Source: Marinomonas profundi
Lineage (GTDB): Bacteria; Pseudomonadota; Gammaproteobacteria; Pseudomonadales; Marinomonadaceae
Direction of reading: 5' to 3'
Assembly: GCF_020694005.1 (NCBI RefSeq)
Contig: NZ_CP073013.1
Coordinates: forward strand, 310,001 to 374,000
DNA: 64,000 bases
Shown one piece after another: positions 17,329 through 27,169 of the stretch (position 1 is its first letter; each line of letters opens with the position of its first letter). The translations under genes were made by a program, and so were the position numbers. Under the pieces are notes generated by a model. It made no database searches. It worked only from the letters and a program-made list of their open reading frames with translations, and was not told the origin of the DNA.

Positions 17329-18414
17329 ATGAACAAAATAGAATCTCTGTCTGACTTATTTAATCTGGTCGATTGTGATGTGAGCTACTACGACCTAGGG
17401 CGCAACATCACCAAAATCACCCCACAACAAGCGATACAGTTCGACCGTAAACAACAAGCCTACCCCTTTCCCTTTCGTCAGCACGCTTGGCTGGCCTGTT
17501 TATTGAAACTTAAAAAATCCCCCTCTACAGCGGCCGCGCAGAAAGACGCCATAGACTCCAGCGTCATTTGGTTTCTCAAACTGCCACTGGACGAAGCGGG
17601 CTGTTTAAACCTTGGCACACGCGATCACTTCATTAAAAGCATCGTCGATAAAATCCTACACAAAGGCGAAGCCGCAGGCTTATCAGAAGCTCTTGAAGAC
17701 AGCCCCTATGCGTTTAAACCAGACCAAGAGCGCATGGCAAGTTTTCACGCGATTCTCGGCAAAGACTTACACCAAACAGCGTCGCATTATTTTGATGACG
17801 TGGTTCAATACCTTACATCCGACTTAACAAAACAAGACGACCGCTGGCAAACGCTCGGCCTACAAGGCATTGCCGAACTGGCCGCCAGAGTAGACGAAGA
17901 CAAATACCAAGCGCTGATACAAAAAGCCATCCAACAGGCCGCCAACCCCGTGGCCAGTGCATTATGCCATGCCCTTGAGCACGAAATATTGCCCAGCCAA
18001 TTACAAAACACCCTGATCGCACAATTGCAAACCGAGCAAGATGCGCTGCTGCAAGCCAGTTACTTACGCGCTTTATCAAGAGCGGATTTAAACGACACAC
18101 TATTATTGCCGCTGTTTGGTTTGCTTGGCAGCCTAACCCTATGCAGCGATGAAGACATCCACAGAATGGTCGCCCTCGCCGCCAAATGCCCCCATTGGTT
18201 AGGCCAAAATCCACAGCTATTGCGCATCATCATGGAGAAACTGGCTCATCGAGAAGACGGCTATATCGCCTTCAAACAAATCGCCGCCGAACTCAGCCAA
18301 CACCCAGAAACCAAACAACCCCTTTGGGCATTGTTACGCGGTGGGCACGTCAGCCCAAAATTAGCACAAGCGGTCAGCTATTTATTCACCCAAACACCAA
18401 AATCAGTGCAGTGA
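17329..18414 (+). CDS. DUF3549 family protein
   Basis: A 361-residue soluble protein of a family found in Pseudomonas and marine gammaproteobacteria. It is recognised by the N-terminus NKIESLSDLFNLVDCDVSYYDLGRNI, followed by QFDRKQQAYPFPFRQHAWLA. The middle and end are helical and resemble HEAT-like repeats. ATG 17329 was chosen because family members begin with this MxxIxxLSDF-like segment; the longer frame from 17242 would run through a GC-rich hairpin. Function is unknown. It is divergent from the YqcC/DUF1853 pair. Confidence 0.7.
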   Translation: MNKIESLSDLFNLVDCDVSYYDLGRNITKITPQQAIQFDRKQQAYPFPFRQHAWLACLLKLKKSPSTAAAQKDAIDSSVIWFLKLPLDEAGCLNLGTRDHFIKSIVDKILHKGEAAGLSEALEDSPYAFKPDQERMASFHAILGKDLHQTASHYFDDVVQYLTSDLTKQDDRWQTLGLQGIAELAARVDEDKYQALIQKAIQQAANPVASALCHALEHEILPSQLQNTLIAQLQTEQDALLQASYLRALSRADLNDTLLLPLFGLLGSLTLCSDEDIHRMVALAAKCPHWLGQNPQLLRIIMEKLAHREDGYIAFKQIAAELSQHPETKQPLWALLRGGHVSPKLAQAVSYLFTQTPKSVQ

Positions 18415-18507
18415 TTGGACAAGACTAGCATTGGAATAGACTAACATTGAGCTAGAGGATTAGAGTCTGAGCATGAAGAATACCGCAGACTCTAAGGCGC
18501 GCACTCA

Positions 18508-20061
18508 TCACTTCTTAAAAGTGAACAATCGCGTCTTAAAAGCGGACAACACTTTAGGCAGATGATCCGGCAAATCTTCCGCAATCAGTCCCGCACCAAA
18601 CGTGTTTGCTACTTCGCCATGCAGCCAAACGCCAGCCGCTGCGGCATTAAATGGCGACATACCTTGAGACGTACCTTGAGAAAGCAACCCGACAATAAAG
18701 CCTGTCAATACATCCCCAGAACCCCCCGTTGCTAAGTCGGCTGGGGCGTTTGAGTTAATCACGGCGCGACCATCCGGCGACGCAATCACCGTATCCGCGC
18801 CTTTTAATACCACCACAGCACCGCTTTGTTTGGCGGCAAGTCGAGCACGGGTTAATTTGTCATCACGATGATTTTTATTCATTTCTGGGCTTTTATTCAT
18901 TTCAGGAAAGATACGCGCAAACTCCCCTTCATGGGGCGTCATCACGCAAGGTCCAACAATGGCATCTAACAGTGTTTGAGGGTCGCCCGAAAAAGCACTG
19001 AGCGCGTCCGCATCCAATACCGTGGCACGACCTGTCACCAGCGCCGCCAAAACAATTTTGCGCGTTCGAATACGCTCAAAGCCGACCAAACCCGCTCCCG
19101 GCCCCACCGCAATGGCGTTATAACGTGGGTCTAATAACAACTCTTCAAAATCTTCCGCCTCTTGGCTTTGCTCTAACTTAGCCACCATCACGCCGGTTAA
19201 TGCCGTCGCATACACAGCCCAAGCTTTAATGGGGGCGGCCAACGTCACCAACCCAGCGCCTATTCGCATCGCGCCACGCGCCGTTAAACGACTTGCGCCT
19301 GTCATGTTTTCACCACCGTACACCAGCGCGTGCCCACGATGAAACTTATGTCCGTCCAATCTGGGCCAAGGGTAATCTCGATACCAGAGTTCAGGGCTAT
19401 TCTCCCAGGCTTGAATATCCAACGCTTCCAACACAGCGGCAGGAATACCAATATCAGCAACGACCAGTTCACCGCACAAAGCGCGTCCTGGAAACAATAA
19501 GTGACCCGGTTTTTTACGAAAGAAGGTCACCGTTAACTCAGCTGGCGCAACAACGCCAAAGGCGGCGCCCGTTGCACCGTCAAGCCCACTCGGCACATCC
19601 ACGGCACAAACGGGAATATCACGAGCAATAATTTCATCAAGCATATCACGCGCTTTACCGGCCAAAGAGCGAGTCAACCCCGCGCCAAATAGAGCGTCGA
19701 TGACTAAATCGGTTTGTTCCAATACATCGACCGAATACCCTTCTACGTCCCCTTGCCACGCATGGAAAAAATGCGCCGCTTCTGGCGATAACTGTTCCAT
19801 CGAACCCAAAAATGCCAGCCGCACAGGCCAGCCAGCAGAGTGCAAAAGCGTGGCAACCACAAAACCATCACCGCCATTATTGCCCGGCCCACACAGCACC
19901 AATACCGAACATCGAGACCAACGCGCAAGCACCGCATCCGCCACCGCCTTTCCTGCCGCTGCCATCAAATCCATTGCTGGCACGCCAGCAGCGACAGCGG
20001 CTTTATCTGCCATAGCCATTTGGTTTGGGGTTAAAAGGTGTTGCTTGTGTTCGTGCTCCAT
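18508..20061 (-). CDS. nnr: Bifunctional NAD(P)H-hydrate epimerase / ADP-dependent dehydratase
   Basis: A 517-residue fusion that repairs hydrated NADH and NADPH. The N-terminal half (about 1-225) is the NnrE (YjeF_N) epimerase with LVLCGPGNNGGDGFVVA and a DALFGAGL motif. The C-terminal half (about 235-510) is the ribokinase-fold NnrD dehydratase with VMTPHEGEFARIFP and the nucleotide loop NAPADLATGGSGDVLTG. Length matches E. coli Nnr. A short in-frame duplication (PEMNKS/PEMNKN, from an 18-bp tandem repeat at about 18873-18906) lies just after the HEGEFAR motif. This is a surface loop in relatives, so it is probably tolerated. Confidence 0.92.
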   Translation of the reverse strand: MEHEHKQHLLTPNQMAMADKAAVAAGVPAMDLMAAAGKAVADAVLARWSRCSVLVLCGPGNNGGDGFVVATLLHSAGWPVRLAFLGSMEQLSPEAAHFFHAWQGDVEGYSVDVLEQTDLVIDALFGAGLTRSLAGKARDMLDEIIARDIPVCAVDVPSGLDGATGAAFGVVAPAELTVTFFRKKPGHLLFPGRALCGELVVADIGIPAAVLEALDIQAWENSPELWYRDYPWPRLDGHKFHRGHALVYGGENMTGASRLTARGAMRIGAGLVTLAAPIKAWAVYATALTGVMVAKLEQSQEAEDFEELLLDPRYNAIAVGPGAGLVGFERIRTRKIVLAALVTGRATVLDADALSAFSGDPQTLLDAIVGPCVMTPHEGEFARIFPEMNKSPEMNKNHRDDKLTRARLAAKQSGAVVVLKGADTVIASPDGRAVINSNAPADLATGGSGDVLTGFIVGLLSQGTSQGMSPFNAAAAGVWLHGEVANTFGAGLIAEDLPDHLPKVLSAFKTRLFTFKK

Positions 20062-20190
20062 TGTCTTTCACCTATTTATTGTTAAATTTTAACGGCTTAG
20101 ACTCGCCTTTACTATATTGTCTAAGCTGTCACAGGTATGATGGCGAATTCTGAAAGCTTTTACATTTTCGACCTATTACCGGACACCTTT

Positions 20191-20610
20191 ATGAACGACG
20201 AGATCAACTACACAAACAATCCCCTACACGGCCTAGGATTACAAGATCTGCTCACCCAGCTAGTTGATCATTACGGCTTTGAGACTCTCTATGCTTACCT
20301 GAACATCAACTGCTTCAAGACTAACCCAAGCATTGAATCCAGTGTGAAATTTCTTAAGAAAACCGAGTGGGCGCGTGAAAAAGTAGAAATTTTCTATTTG
20401 TATAAGTATAAAAACCTACCACGAGTGTCATCGGAGCAATTTGCCTTACCGCCGAGAAAACGCATCATTCCCGAAGGGCAAACGCCTCGTGAGCCAGCAG
20501 AATTGAGCCTGGAAGATGCTGAACGCGTAAGAGAAAAACAGGCGCAGAAAGCCGCTGAACATGGCAAAACGAAACACTATCAAAACAGCAAGCCTGACAG
20601 ATATTGGTAA
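20191..20610 (+). CDS. DUF2132 (VF530-type) DNA-binding-like protein
   Basis: A protein of about 139 residues. The first 70 match the VF530/DUF2132 family: [42 protein letters not shown], and [14 protein letters not shown]. The structural fold of this family is small and helical, and DNA binding has been proposed. The tail is charged and ends in lysine/glutamate-rich sequence. ATG 20191 was preferred because relatives start a few residues before NNPLHG. An upstream ATG at 20137 has AGG only two bases away, too close to serve as a ribosome binding site. The gene is divergent from nnr. Confidence 0.7.
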   Translation: MNDEINYTNNPLHGLGLQDLLTQLVDHYGFETLYAYLNINCFKTNPSIESSVKFLKKTEWAREKVEIFYLYKYKNLPRVSSEQFALPPRKRIIPEGQTPREPAELSLEDAERVREKQAQKAAEHGKTKHYQNSKPDRYW

Positions 20611-20664
20611 GGACAAGACTTCAGTTTCATGTCTAAAACGCCATCATTAAAAGAGGCGAATTAG

Positions 20665-22821
20665 CTAAACCTCAGCCAATCTTTCACCACGCGCAGTAAT
20701 ACGCTCGCCTTTGGGTAAATACTTCTGCATGACACTCATCAATTCGCGATGCTCCAGTATCGCAAGGCATTCTTTTTCACTGAGGTGATCAAGCAGGTTT
20801 TGAATGTTGTCGCTGTTGAGGATTTGCCATTCGGCACAAATCCATGCACGACAAAACGCTTTATTTGGCTCATCTATTGGCATTTGCGCTAGGTGCCAAT
20901 AAAACAGTGTTGAGTCTGATACTAGGCGTTTAAGGGATGATAAAGACGCATCGAAATTCAATCCCTTTTGCCTAAGACTATGACGATGCTGCATGGCAAC
21001 AATCGGGTGTGGACGCTTCTCTTCAGGCGCACGCATCAAACCTAAGTAACGAATCACATTACCGCGTTTGGCGCCCCCACTGAGCCATGACAATGGAATA
21101 GACAGAATCAAACCAAAGCTAATCGGTAAAGACCAGTAAAACAATTCCTCACTTAGAAACAATGCGCCACCCGCCAAACCTAAGCCTAATAAAGTATGGC
21201 TACAATGGGCACGAGCAGCGACTTTCCATGAGGTTGCGCCATCATCACGGGATTGAGGTTTCCAACCGCTGTCTCGGCCTTTAAACACATCGTAAACCAC
21301 TTGAAACTGAGACAGCATCAAAATAGGCGCATACAAAGCCGACAACACAGTTTCTACCAAGGTGCTTAAGGTCAGTAGTATCGGCCCACCAAATTGCATG
21401 CAGCGGCGAATATTCAACATAGCAGCCAACCATCCATAGACTTTTGGTGCCAACACCAGCGCCATGGATAGGATGAACAAAGAGCGTGCTTTTTCAAAAT
21501 CAAACACTGGCCAAGTTGGGAATAACGATGGATTGGCAAAATATTCAGGGCGAACAAAGTACGCCTGTACCGCCAAAGCAAAACCCACGACAATCAACAT
21601 CAACCAAAAAACAGCACTCAGATACGACATGATGCCAGACATCAAATGCAAGCGGGTGGCAAAATGAAAGCCTTTGGCAAACACGAAGGCCTTATGCTGT
21701 AAGTTACCCTGACACCAACGACGATCTCGAACAATCACGTCCACCAGCGACGGCGGCGCTTCTTCGTAAGAGGCTTTTAGATCGGTATCAAAGCGCACGC
21801 CCCAACCAGCACGACGCAATAAGGCGGCCTCCATAAAGTCATGGCTCATCACATGGCCACCAAAAGGCGCTTTACCTTCTAACATGGGCAAACCGCAGGC
21901 TTCAGCAAAAGCCTTGGTGCGAATAATGGCGTTATGCCCCCAAAAGTTGGAAGAATAACCGTGCCACGCCGCCAAACCGGAAGCATAAATAGGACCAAAA
22001 CAATGGTTAGCAAACTGCTGAATACGACTGTACAAGGTGTTCGCACGAATAATGGTTGGCAAGGTTTGAATCAAACCTAAACCGGGTTCGGCCGCCATCC
22101 GACGCGTTAGGGAAATCAAGCAATCCGCGCCCATCAAACTGTCGGCATCCAACACAATCATGCATTCATAGTCACCACCATAACCTGTCACCCATTGTGC
22201 AATGTTACCGGCTTTGCGCTCGACATTTTTATGGCGTCGACGGTAATAAATAGGACAATCTGCGGCATCGTCATTCAGCAGAGGCTGAAAAGCTTGTTCC
22301 TCGGCAATCCACGCATCGGCTTTGTTGGTGTCACTCAGAATGAAAAAAGCGAATTTGCCCGGCGCTTGCTGCATCAAATCTTCGTGCATCGCTTGGATAT
22401 TGGCGCGAATACGCAAAGGGTCTTCGTTGTAAACAGGCAATAAAATCGCAGTAACTCCTTCTACTGCTTGCTCTTTTCGTCGACGAGAAAACGGCCATAA
22501 CTGAAAAACCAACCCCAGCGTTGCTTGCGAAAAGGCAAAGGAAATCCACGTGAAGTTGATGCAAAATAACACCAAAAATGCCCACTGTAAGCCAGCAACC
22601 GCATTGGTATTCAGCACATCATACATTTCAGTGGCGCCGTACCAAGACAATCCAACGGTCAGCAATAAAACGAAAGCTCGTGCCAAAACAGTGGTGAGTG
22701 CAAAGCCTTGCACTCTTTTCTTACGTGCTTGAGGGGCTTCATTAACACTATGGCGCGGCATCTCCAAAGGGGAAGTCTGCGGCAGGGCTAATGGTGTCGC
22801 GCTGTCTTTTACTAACATCAT
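20665..22821 (-). CDS. opgH: Osmoregulated periplasmic glucan glucosyltransferase OpgH
   Basis: A 718-residue inner-membrane GT2 enzyme that polymerises UDP-glucose into periplasmic beta-glucan and moves it across the membrane. Visible are N-terminal membrane helices, the UDP-sugar-binding and catalytic aspartates (LLPVYNEDP; DADSLMG), and the processive-synthase motif RRWCQGN. Several C-terminal membrane helices follow. E. coli OpgH is 847 residues, so this version has a shorter N-terminus and lacks much of the cytoplasmic extension linked to FtsZ control. It starts within the stop codon of opgG (TAATG, 1-nt overlap), a tightly coupled pair. Confidence 0.93.
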   Translation of the reverse strand: MMLVKDSATPLALPQTSPLEMPRHSVNEAPQARKKRVQGFALTTVLARAFVLLLTVGLSWYGATEMYDVLNTNAVAGLQWAFLVLFCINFTWISFAFSQATLGLVFQLWPFSRRRKEQAVEGVTAILLPVYNEDPLRIRANIQAMHEDLMQQAPGKFAFFILSDTNKADAWIAEEQAFQPLLNDDAADCPIYYRRRHKNVERKAGNIAQWVTGYGGDYECMIVLDADSLMGADCLISLTRRMAAEPGLGLIQTLPTIIRANTLYSRIQQFANHCFGPIYASGLAAWHGYSSNFWGHNAIIRTKAFAEACGLPMLEGKAPFGGHVMSHDFMEAALLRRAGWGVRFDTDLKASYEEAPPSLVDVIVRDRRWCQGNLQHKAFVFAKGFHFATRLHLMSGIMSYLSAVFWLMLIVVGFALAVQAYFVRPEYFANPSLFPTWPVFDFEKARSLFILSMALVLAPKVYGWLAAMLNIRRCMQFGGPILLTLSTLVETVLSALYAPILMLSQFQVVYDVFKGRDSGWKPQSRDDGATSWKVAARAHCSHTLLGLGLAGGALFLSEELFYWSLPISFGLILSIPLSWLSGGAKRGNVIRYLGLMRAPEEKRPHPIVAMQHRHSLRQKGLNFDASLSSLKRLVSDSTLFYWHLAQMPIDEPNKAFCRAWICAEWQILNSDNIQNLLDHLSEKECLAILEHRELMSVMQKYLPKGERITARGERLAEV

Positions 22822-24443
22822 TACTCCTTAATCCAACGATACAGCCAAGTCGGCGCAACGGCGCTGTCACCCTGTTTCAGTTGAACCCTTAACTCAGCCA
22901 AGCTGGCGTCTTGTGGATCAAAAGAAACGTACACTCGCACACCATTATTATGAGGATTTTTGACCGCTATCGCTTCGAGTATTTTCCCGTTACTAATGCT
23001 GGCATCAATAGTCAGATCATCAACATTCACATCGGGCATTTTATTGTAATCGATCACCACTTCTGGGCGAGTTGTAAACAACTTCACGCCTTTCGCACTG
23101 CGAACAACACGAGGCAAATCCAAAGACACAGGCGTATCGTTAGACCAGGTCATCAAATATTGATAGCTATAAGATTGCCCCTTTTTAAGACCCTCTTTCG
23201 GCTGCCAATAAGCCACAATGTTGTCGTTTGTCTCTGCATTGGAAGGAATTTCCACCAGCTCAACATGCCCAGCGCCCCAATCATTTATTGGCTTTATCCA
23301 AGCAGAAGGACGCGTGTGATAACTGGCCTCTAGGTCTTGGTAGTCTTCAAAACTGCGCTGACGCTGAATTAAGCCAAAACCTTTAGGAGAAGCATCACTA
23401 AAGGCACTGACTTCTAATGTTTTTGGATTATTTAATGGGCGCCAAAGCATCTCATTCTTGCCTGTTAAAATTTGCAAACCATCCGAATCATGAACGGCTG
23501 GACGATAATCGAGAACATCTGAGGCGTCCAATGCACTGTTGTGCATAAACATGGACGTCAGCGGCGCAATGCCGATGTGTTCAATGTCCTCTCGTGGAAA
23601 CAGCGTGGCTTTCACATCAATACGCGTTGGCTTTCCAGGGTAAATACCAAAGCGGTACGCCCCCGTGATGCTCTTACTGTCTAACAAAGCGTGCACAACA
23701 ATGGCGTCTTGGCTTGATGATGGGCGCTCAATCCAGAATTGCTTAAACATCGGAAATTCTTCGCCTTTCGGTTGCGCCACATTCATTGCTAACCCCCGAG
23801 CCGACAACCCATAAGACTGGCCTTTAGAGACTGCTCTAAAATAGCTAGCGCCTTGAAACACCACAAACTCATCGTTGTAATCGTCCCGATTAATAGGGTA
23901 ATGCAAACGCAAACCAGCGTATTTTCCAACCAAAGAAATCAGTTGACCTATTTCGGTATTGGGGGTTGAAAAGGAGTCAGGTGAGACATTTAATGGGAAA
24001 GCATGGCCATTCTCGACCACATCGATGGAGACGAGATCTTTAAACAAAAACCCCGGTGCAAACAACTGTACTGAAAATTTAGTCGGCGTATTGCCCCAAA
24101 CCGCTTGGTTTTGCTGAAAGTTAATTTTTCGATAGGTCGGATAATCCATATCAATCAAAGACTGGGGCGCTTTTTCGGCGGGTTTCATCAAAGATGTGGA
24201 TAATGTTTGCGCCAAATTGATGACCGTTTGATGCGAAAAAGCATATTCTTTTGATACCTCTTCTGTCTGTGTACTTTCAGGCACCGCCGTCATATCGACG
24301 CCAATACTGGGCTCTATCGCCTGCGCATAATTGACAGCATTGATCATCAATGACACTAGAAAAGACCATCGGACAAACAACAGTGGCTTGGCTCGAAGGC
24401 AAGGTAAATAGGCACACAAGGATCTTAAAGAAAGCTCTTTCAT
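22821..24443 (-). CDS. opgG: Periplasmic glucan biosynthesis protein OpgG
   Basis: A 540-residue periplasmic protein needed for branching and backbone formation of osmoregulated periplasmic glucans. The N-terminus has a basic start, a hydrophobic stretch (LFVRWSFLVSLMINAVNYAQA) and a likely Sec cleavage after AQA. The body matches the MdoG family: YRKINFQQNQAVWG, FQGASYFRAVSKGQSYGLSARGLA and ASYHTRPSAWIKP. It is the first gene of the opgGH pair. An AT-rich spacer of about 180 bases lies upstream; no clear operator is visible there. Confidence 0.93.
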   Translation of the reverse strand: MKELSLRSLCAYLPCLRAKPLLFVRWSFLVSLMINAVNYAQAIEPSIGVDMTAVPESTQTEEVSKEYAFSHQTVINLAQTLSTSLMKPAEKAPQSLIDMDYPTYRKINFQQNQAVWGNTPTKFSVQLFAPGFLFKDLVSIDVVENGHAFPLNVSPDSFSTPNTEIGQLISLVGKYAGLRLHYPINRDDYNDEFVVFQGASYFRAVSKGQSYGLSARGLAMNVAQPKGEEFPMFKQFWIERPSSSQDAIVVHALLDSKSITGAYRFGIYPGKPTRIDVKATLFPREDIEHIGIAPLTSMFMHNSALDASDVLDYRPAVHDSDGLQILTGKNEMLWRPLNNPKTLEVSAFSDASPKGFGLIQRQRSFEDYQDLEASYHTRPSAWIKPINDWGAGHVELVEIPSNAETNDNIVAYWQPKEGLKKGQSYSYQYLMTWSNDTPVSLDLPRVVRSAKGVKLFTTRPEVVIDYNKMPDVNVDDLTIDASISNGKILEAIAVKNPHNNGVRVYVSFDPQDASLAELRVQLKQGDSAVAPTWLYRWIKE

Positions 24444-24565
24444 GACTCGGCAGGTTCCAGTTTAATAACAATACAACGATTTTGGTGGGGTATCATATAA
24501 CCAAAGCCGAGGGATATTAAGGCAAGAAAGCCGTAGGAATGCATAACAATTAAGGAGAGATAAAG

Positions 24566-24610
24566 CGCCGCTAGCCCGCTTGCCTTGTCTAAGCAATCAA
24601 TCTAGCGGCG
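24566..24610 (-). terminator. Hairpin downstream of the class V aminotransferase gene
   Basis: The nine-base arms CGCCGCTAG (24566-24574) and CTAGCGGCG (24602-24610) are exactly complementary with a 27-base loop, between the 3' end of the aminotransferase gene and opgG. The T run is weak, so termination is probable but not certain. Confidence 0.45.
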
Positions 24611-24627
24611 TGAAACATTAACTGGCT

Positions 24628-25860
24628 CTAGAGTGAGTACTCCAAAGCTTGTATTAACTGATCTATTTCTTCGGCACTGGTATAGTGAACAAATGACAAA
24701 CGTACCACGCCTGTGTTTGCGTCCACACCCATGGCGTCTAACAAACGCACCGCATAAAAGTGCCCTGCCCCACAAATAATGCCTTGATCGACTAATTTCT
24801 GTGCCAGCTCCTGAGATGTTTGCCCTTTAGGAATAATAGACACAGTCGCTGCTCTTTTTGCCGGATCGGATGGCCCCAGCAAGCTCAGTTTCGGGTGCTG
24901 ATTAACAAAGCTAAGCAGCTTAGACAATAAAACTTGTTCAGCATCGTGCAGCAAGCCTCGTACGCGCTGAGCTTTTTCTGTCGTAGAGTCCGTGGTTTCA
25001 AAGTGATGATCGTGCAACGCATCAAAATAATCCAACACGCCACGACTCGCCGCTACTTGGGCATGATCTGGCCCCGCTGGCACAAACCATTTTTGGCGAT
25101 ACGCTTTATTAAAATAATGCGCCTGATTACCCAATTTATCCGCCATAGCATCACGAATAACCATGACACCAAGATGCGTTCCGTAGGCTTTATAAAGCGA
25201 AAATAAATAGATATCCGCGCCAAGTGCGTCCACATCTGGCAAACCATGACCCGCGAAGGACACGCCATCCACCACCGTTGCCACACCAGCGGCTTTGGCG
25301 CGGGCGCAGATCTCGGCGACAGGATTAATCTCTGCCACAATATTAGAACAATGCGTAAAGGCCAAAAGCTTGGTTCGTTTGGTAAAGAGCGCCTCTAACT
25401 CGCCAATATCTAACGAGCCTGTCTGCGCATCCACTTGCCACTCTTTGATGACGATGCCACGAGCCTCCAATGCCCGCCAAACACCAATGTTTGCCTCGTG
25501 ATCTTGGTTGGTCACTATGATCTCATCGCCTGCTTTTAGTATCTTGCCGAAGGCTTGCGCCAAGACATAAGTATTCTGCGAAGAGGAAGGCCCAAGGTGC
25601 ACTTCGCTGGTTTTCACGTTCAAATAAGACGCCAAACGCTGATAGGCTAAATCCATCTGGGCACCGGCTTTTTGCGCCGCTGGGTGAAGGTGATAAGGCT
25701 GCAGTTTGGTTTCTCGATAGTACTGGTTTAAGTGATCAATCACCGCCTGACAAGCGTAAGAACCACCGGCATTATCAAAAAACGCCTGATCCGCCAAAGA
25801 CGGCTCTTTAAACGCGGGGAATTGAGAGCGAACAAACGCCAAATCTAATGACACAGCCAT
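24628..25860 (-). CDS. Class V aminotransferase, cysteine-desulfurase-like
   Basis: A 410-residue PLP enzyme. The glycine-rich entry DNAGGSYACQAV and SSSQNTYVLA, the NQDHEANIGVW segment, the VDGVSFAGHG aspartate and the PLP lysine in SLYKAYGTHLGVM identify the CsdA/SufS-like branch. The mobile-loop catalytic cysteine region is not convincingly of SufS type, so the reaction may be a desulfuration or another beta/gamma elimination. The start at 25860 was taken because AGGAG stands eight bases upstream; ten extra codons are open further upstream. It is divergent from an Lrp/AsnC regulator, which probably controls it in response to an amino acid. Confidence 0.8.
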   Translation of the reverse strand: MAVSLDLAFVRSQFPAFKEPSLADQAFFDNAGGSYACQAVIDHLNQYYRETKLQPYHLHPAAQKAGAQMDLAYQRLASYLNVKTSEVHLGPSSSQNTYVLAQAFGKILKAGDEIIVTNQDHEANIGVWRALEARGIVIKEWQVDAQTGSLDIGELEALFTKRTKLLAFTHCSNIVAEINPVAEICARAKAAGVATVVDGVSFAGHGLPDVDALGADIYLFSLYKAYGTHLGVMVIRDAMADKLGNQAHYFNKAYRQKWFVPAGPDHAQVAASRGVLDYFDALHDHHFETTDSTTEKAQRVRGLLHDAEQVLLSKLLSFVNQHPKLSLLGPSDPAKRAATVSIIPKGQTSQELAQKLVDQGIICGAGHFYAVRLLDAMGVDANTGVVRLSFVHYTSAEEIDQLIQALEYSL

Positions 25861-25979
25861 AACCTTATCTCCTAAGCGAAAGTAATCCAAAGTATAGAGA
25901 ATAAGGTACGCAAGTTGTTTGCTATTTACCGGGAGAATTCATAACCTAATACAAGATTTTTGTTTAAATTGAGCATTTT

Positions 25980-26453
25980 ATGAAAGAAATCACCCTAGAC
26001 CGCACCGACTATAAAATAATCCAAGCATTGGAAAAAGACGGCCGTCTTAGCAACACCCAGTTGGCGGAGACGATTAATCTGTCGCAGTCTCAATGTTTAA
26101 GACGCTTACGTCAGCTAGAAGAAATGGACATCATTAGCGGCTATCGCGCCCAAGTGAACTATCAAAAACTCGGCTACAGTGTGATGGCATGGACCTTAGT
26201 CACTGTCAGCAAAGACATACCCAATGCGCGGGACAGTGTGATGGATTTTTTGCGCCAACAAAGCGCCGCCATCAATGTACATGGCGTGACCGGAGACGTG
26301 GATTTAATGGTAGAGATCTATGCCAAAGACATGGTGCAATTCACCGATTTAGTGGTTAAACAGCTTTATGCCCACGCCGATGTCGTCAGCACAAAATCCT
26401 ATATTCGGCTAGACACCGCCAAACAACACGGCAGCCCGCTAGACAATAGATAA
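25980..26453 (+). CDS. Lrp/AsnC-family transcriptional regulator
   Basis: A 157-residue protein with an N-terminal helix-turn-helix (LDRTDYKIIQALEKDGRLSN, then LAETINLSQSQCLRRLRQLE) and a C-terminal RAM ligand-binding domain (VHGVTGDVDLMVEI). Such proteins form octamers, bind amino acids and regulate genes nearby, usually including a divergent one. The divergent neighbour is the cysteine-desulfurase-like gene, 119 bases away, so cysteine or a related amino acid is a reasonable ligand guess. A run of nine C bases follows the stop codon. Confidence 0.85.
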   Translation: MKEITLDRTDYKIIQALEKDGRLSNTQLAETINLSQSQCLRRLRQLEEMDIISGYRAQVNYQKLGYSVMAWTLVTVSKDIPNARDSVMDFLRQQSAAINVHGVTGDVDLMVEIYAKDMVQFTDLVVKQLYAHADVVSTKSYIRLDTAKQHGSPLDNR

Positions 26454-26544
26454 CCCCCCCCCTTTCCTGCCTTATTGGTTAGTTATTTTCAGCTATTAGT
26501 GTATTTTTTATCGTTTGTCTTCTTTACACGGAGTTTCTACTATA

Positions 26545-26577
26545 CAAGCATCAAAACACAGTTTGTTTTGGTGCTTG
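26545..26577 (+). other. 13-bp hairpin in the leader of the small helical protein gene
   Basis: Arms 26545-26557 and 26565-26577 pair with a single G-U over a seven-base loop, 30 bases before the start codon of the small protein. No T run follows, so it is not a typical terminator; a leader structure affecting stability or translation is likelier. Confidence 0.4.
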
Positions 26578-26607
26578 AATAAACAAACGAAAAACGAGGA
26601 ATACACC

Positions 26608-26811
26608 ATGAAAGACAATCAATCTATCGCAGAATTACTAAAAAACGTTAACACTGCTTACCTAACAGATGCAGAAAAATACGAAACACTGGCTCGTGCT
26701 GAACGCGCTGAATACATTGTTTCTGGTATTGCTTCTGCTGTTAAAGCGGTTAAAAAAGCAGTCGTTAAATTGAAATCAGCCTTAGTTTCTTCTCCTGCTC
26801 AACACGCTTAA
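26608..26811 (+). CDS. Small 67-residue helical protein of unknown function
   Basis: ATG 26608 has GAGG at 26596-26599, eight bases upstream, making it much likelier than the TTG/ATG-less longer frame that starts at 26515. The protein is amphipathic and lysine/alanine-rich: KDNQSIAELLKNVNTAYLTD, then AERAEYIVSGIASAVKAVKK and AVVKLKSALVSS. The C-terminal half could form a basic amphipathic helix, as in membrane-associated or nucleic-acid-binding peptides. I do not recognise a family. It is monocistronic, with a hairpin in its leader and about 358 non-coding bases after it. Confidence 0.6.
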   Translation: MKDNQSIAELLKNVNTAYLTDAEKYETLARAERAEYIVSGIASAVKAVKKAVVKLKSALVSSPAQHA

Positions 26812-27169
26812 TTAAGTTGATCGATCAGGTCATTATTGGATAAGCGTCTAACGTAAAAAAATAGACATTTTGGCTTATTCCAACCGACCCGAAAGGAAAT
26901 GGCGCTAGAATAAAAACATTAAGCGCTTCCTCCTCCTTCTCCCTCTACTGTTATTTATTTCACTCTATTTATTGCCTAGCTATTTTTACCTATCTGGTCT
27001 TACGCACAGCAATAACGTCGCCCCATGGCGTCACATCACGCACTGTCTTACCATGCCATCTCTATCGATGCTAAACAATTTCTCACTGACACTTAAACAT
27101 TGAGCTTTTTACCGTTAGAATGGCGGCCAAATAAATAGCAATACCCAATGGCGAAAGCGAGCAATCGAT
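26812..27169. other. Non-coding interval before the glutaredoxin gene
   Basis: No convincing open frame, RNA gene or strong hairpin is visible in this 358-base stretch. It must contain the promoter of the glutaredoxin gene. A pyrimidine-rich tract lies around 26926-26951. Confidence 0.4.
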
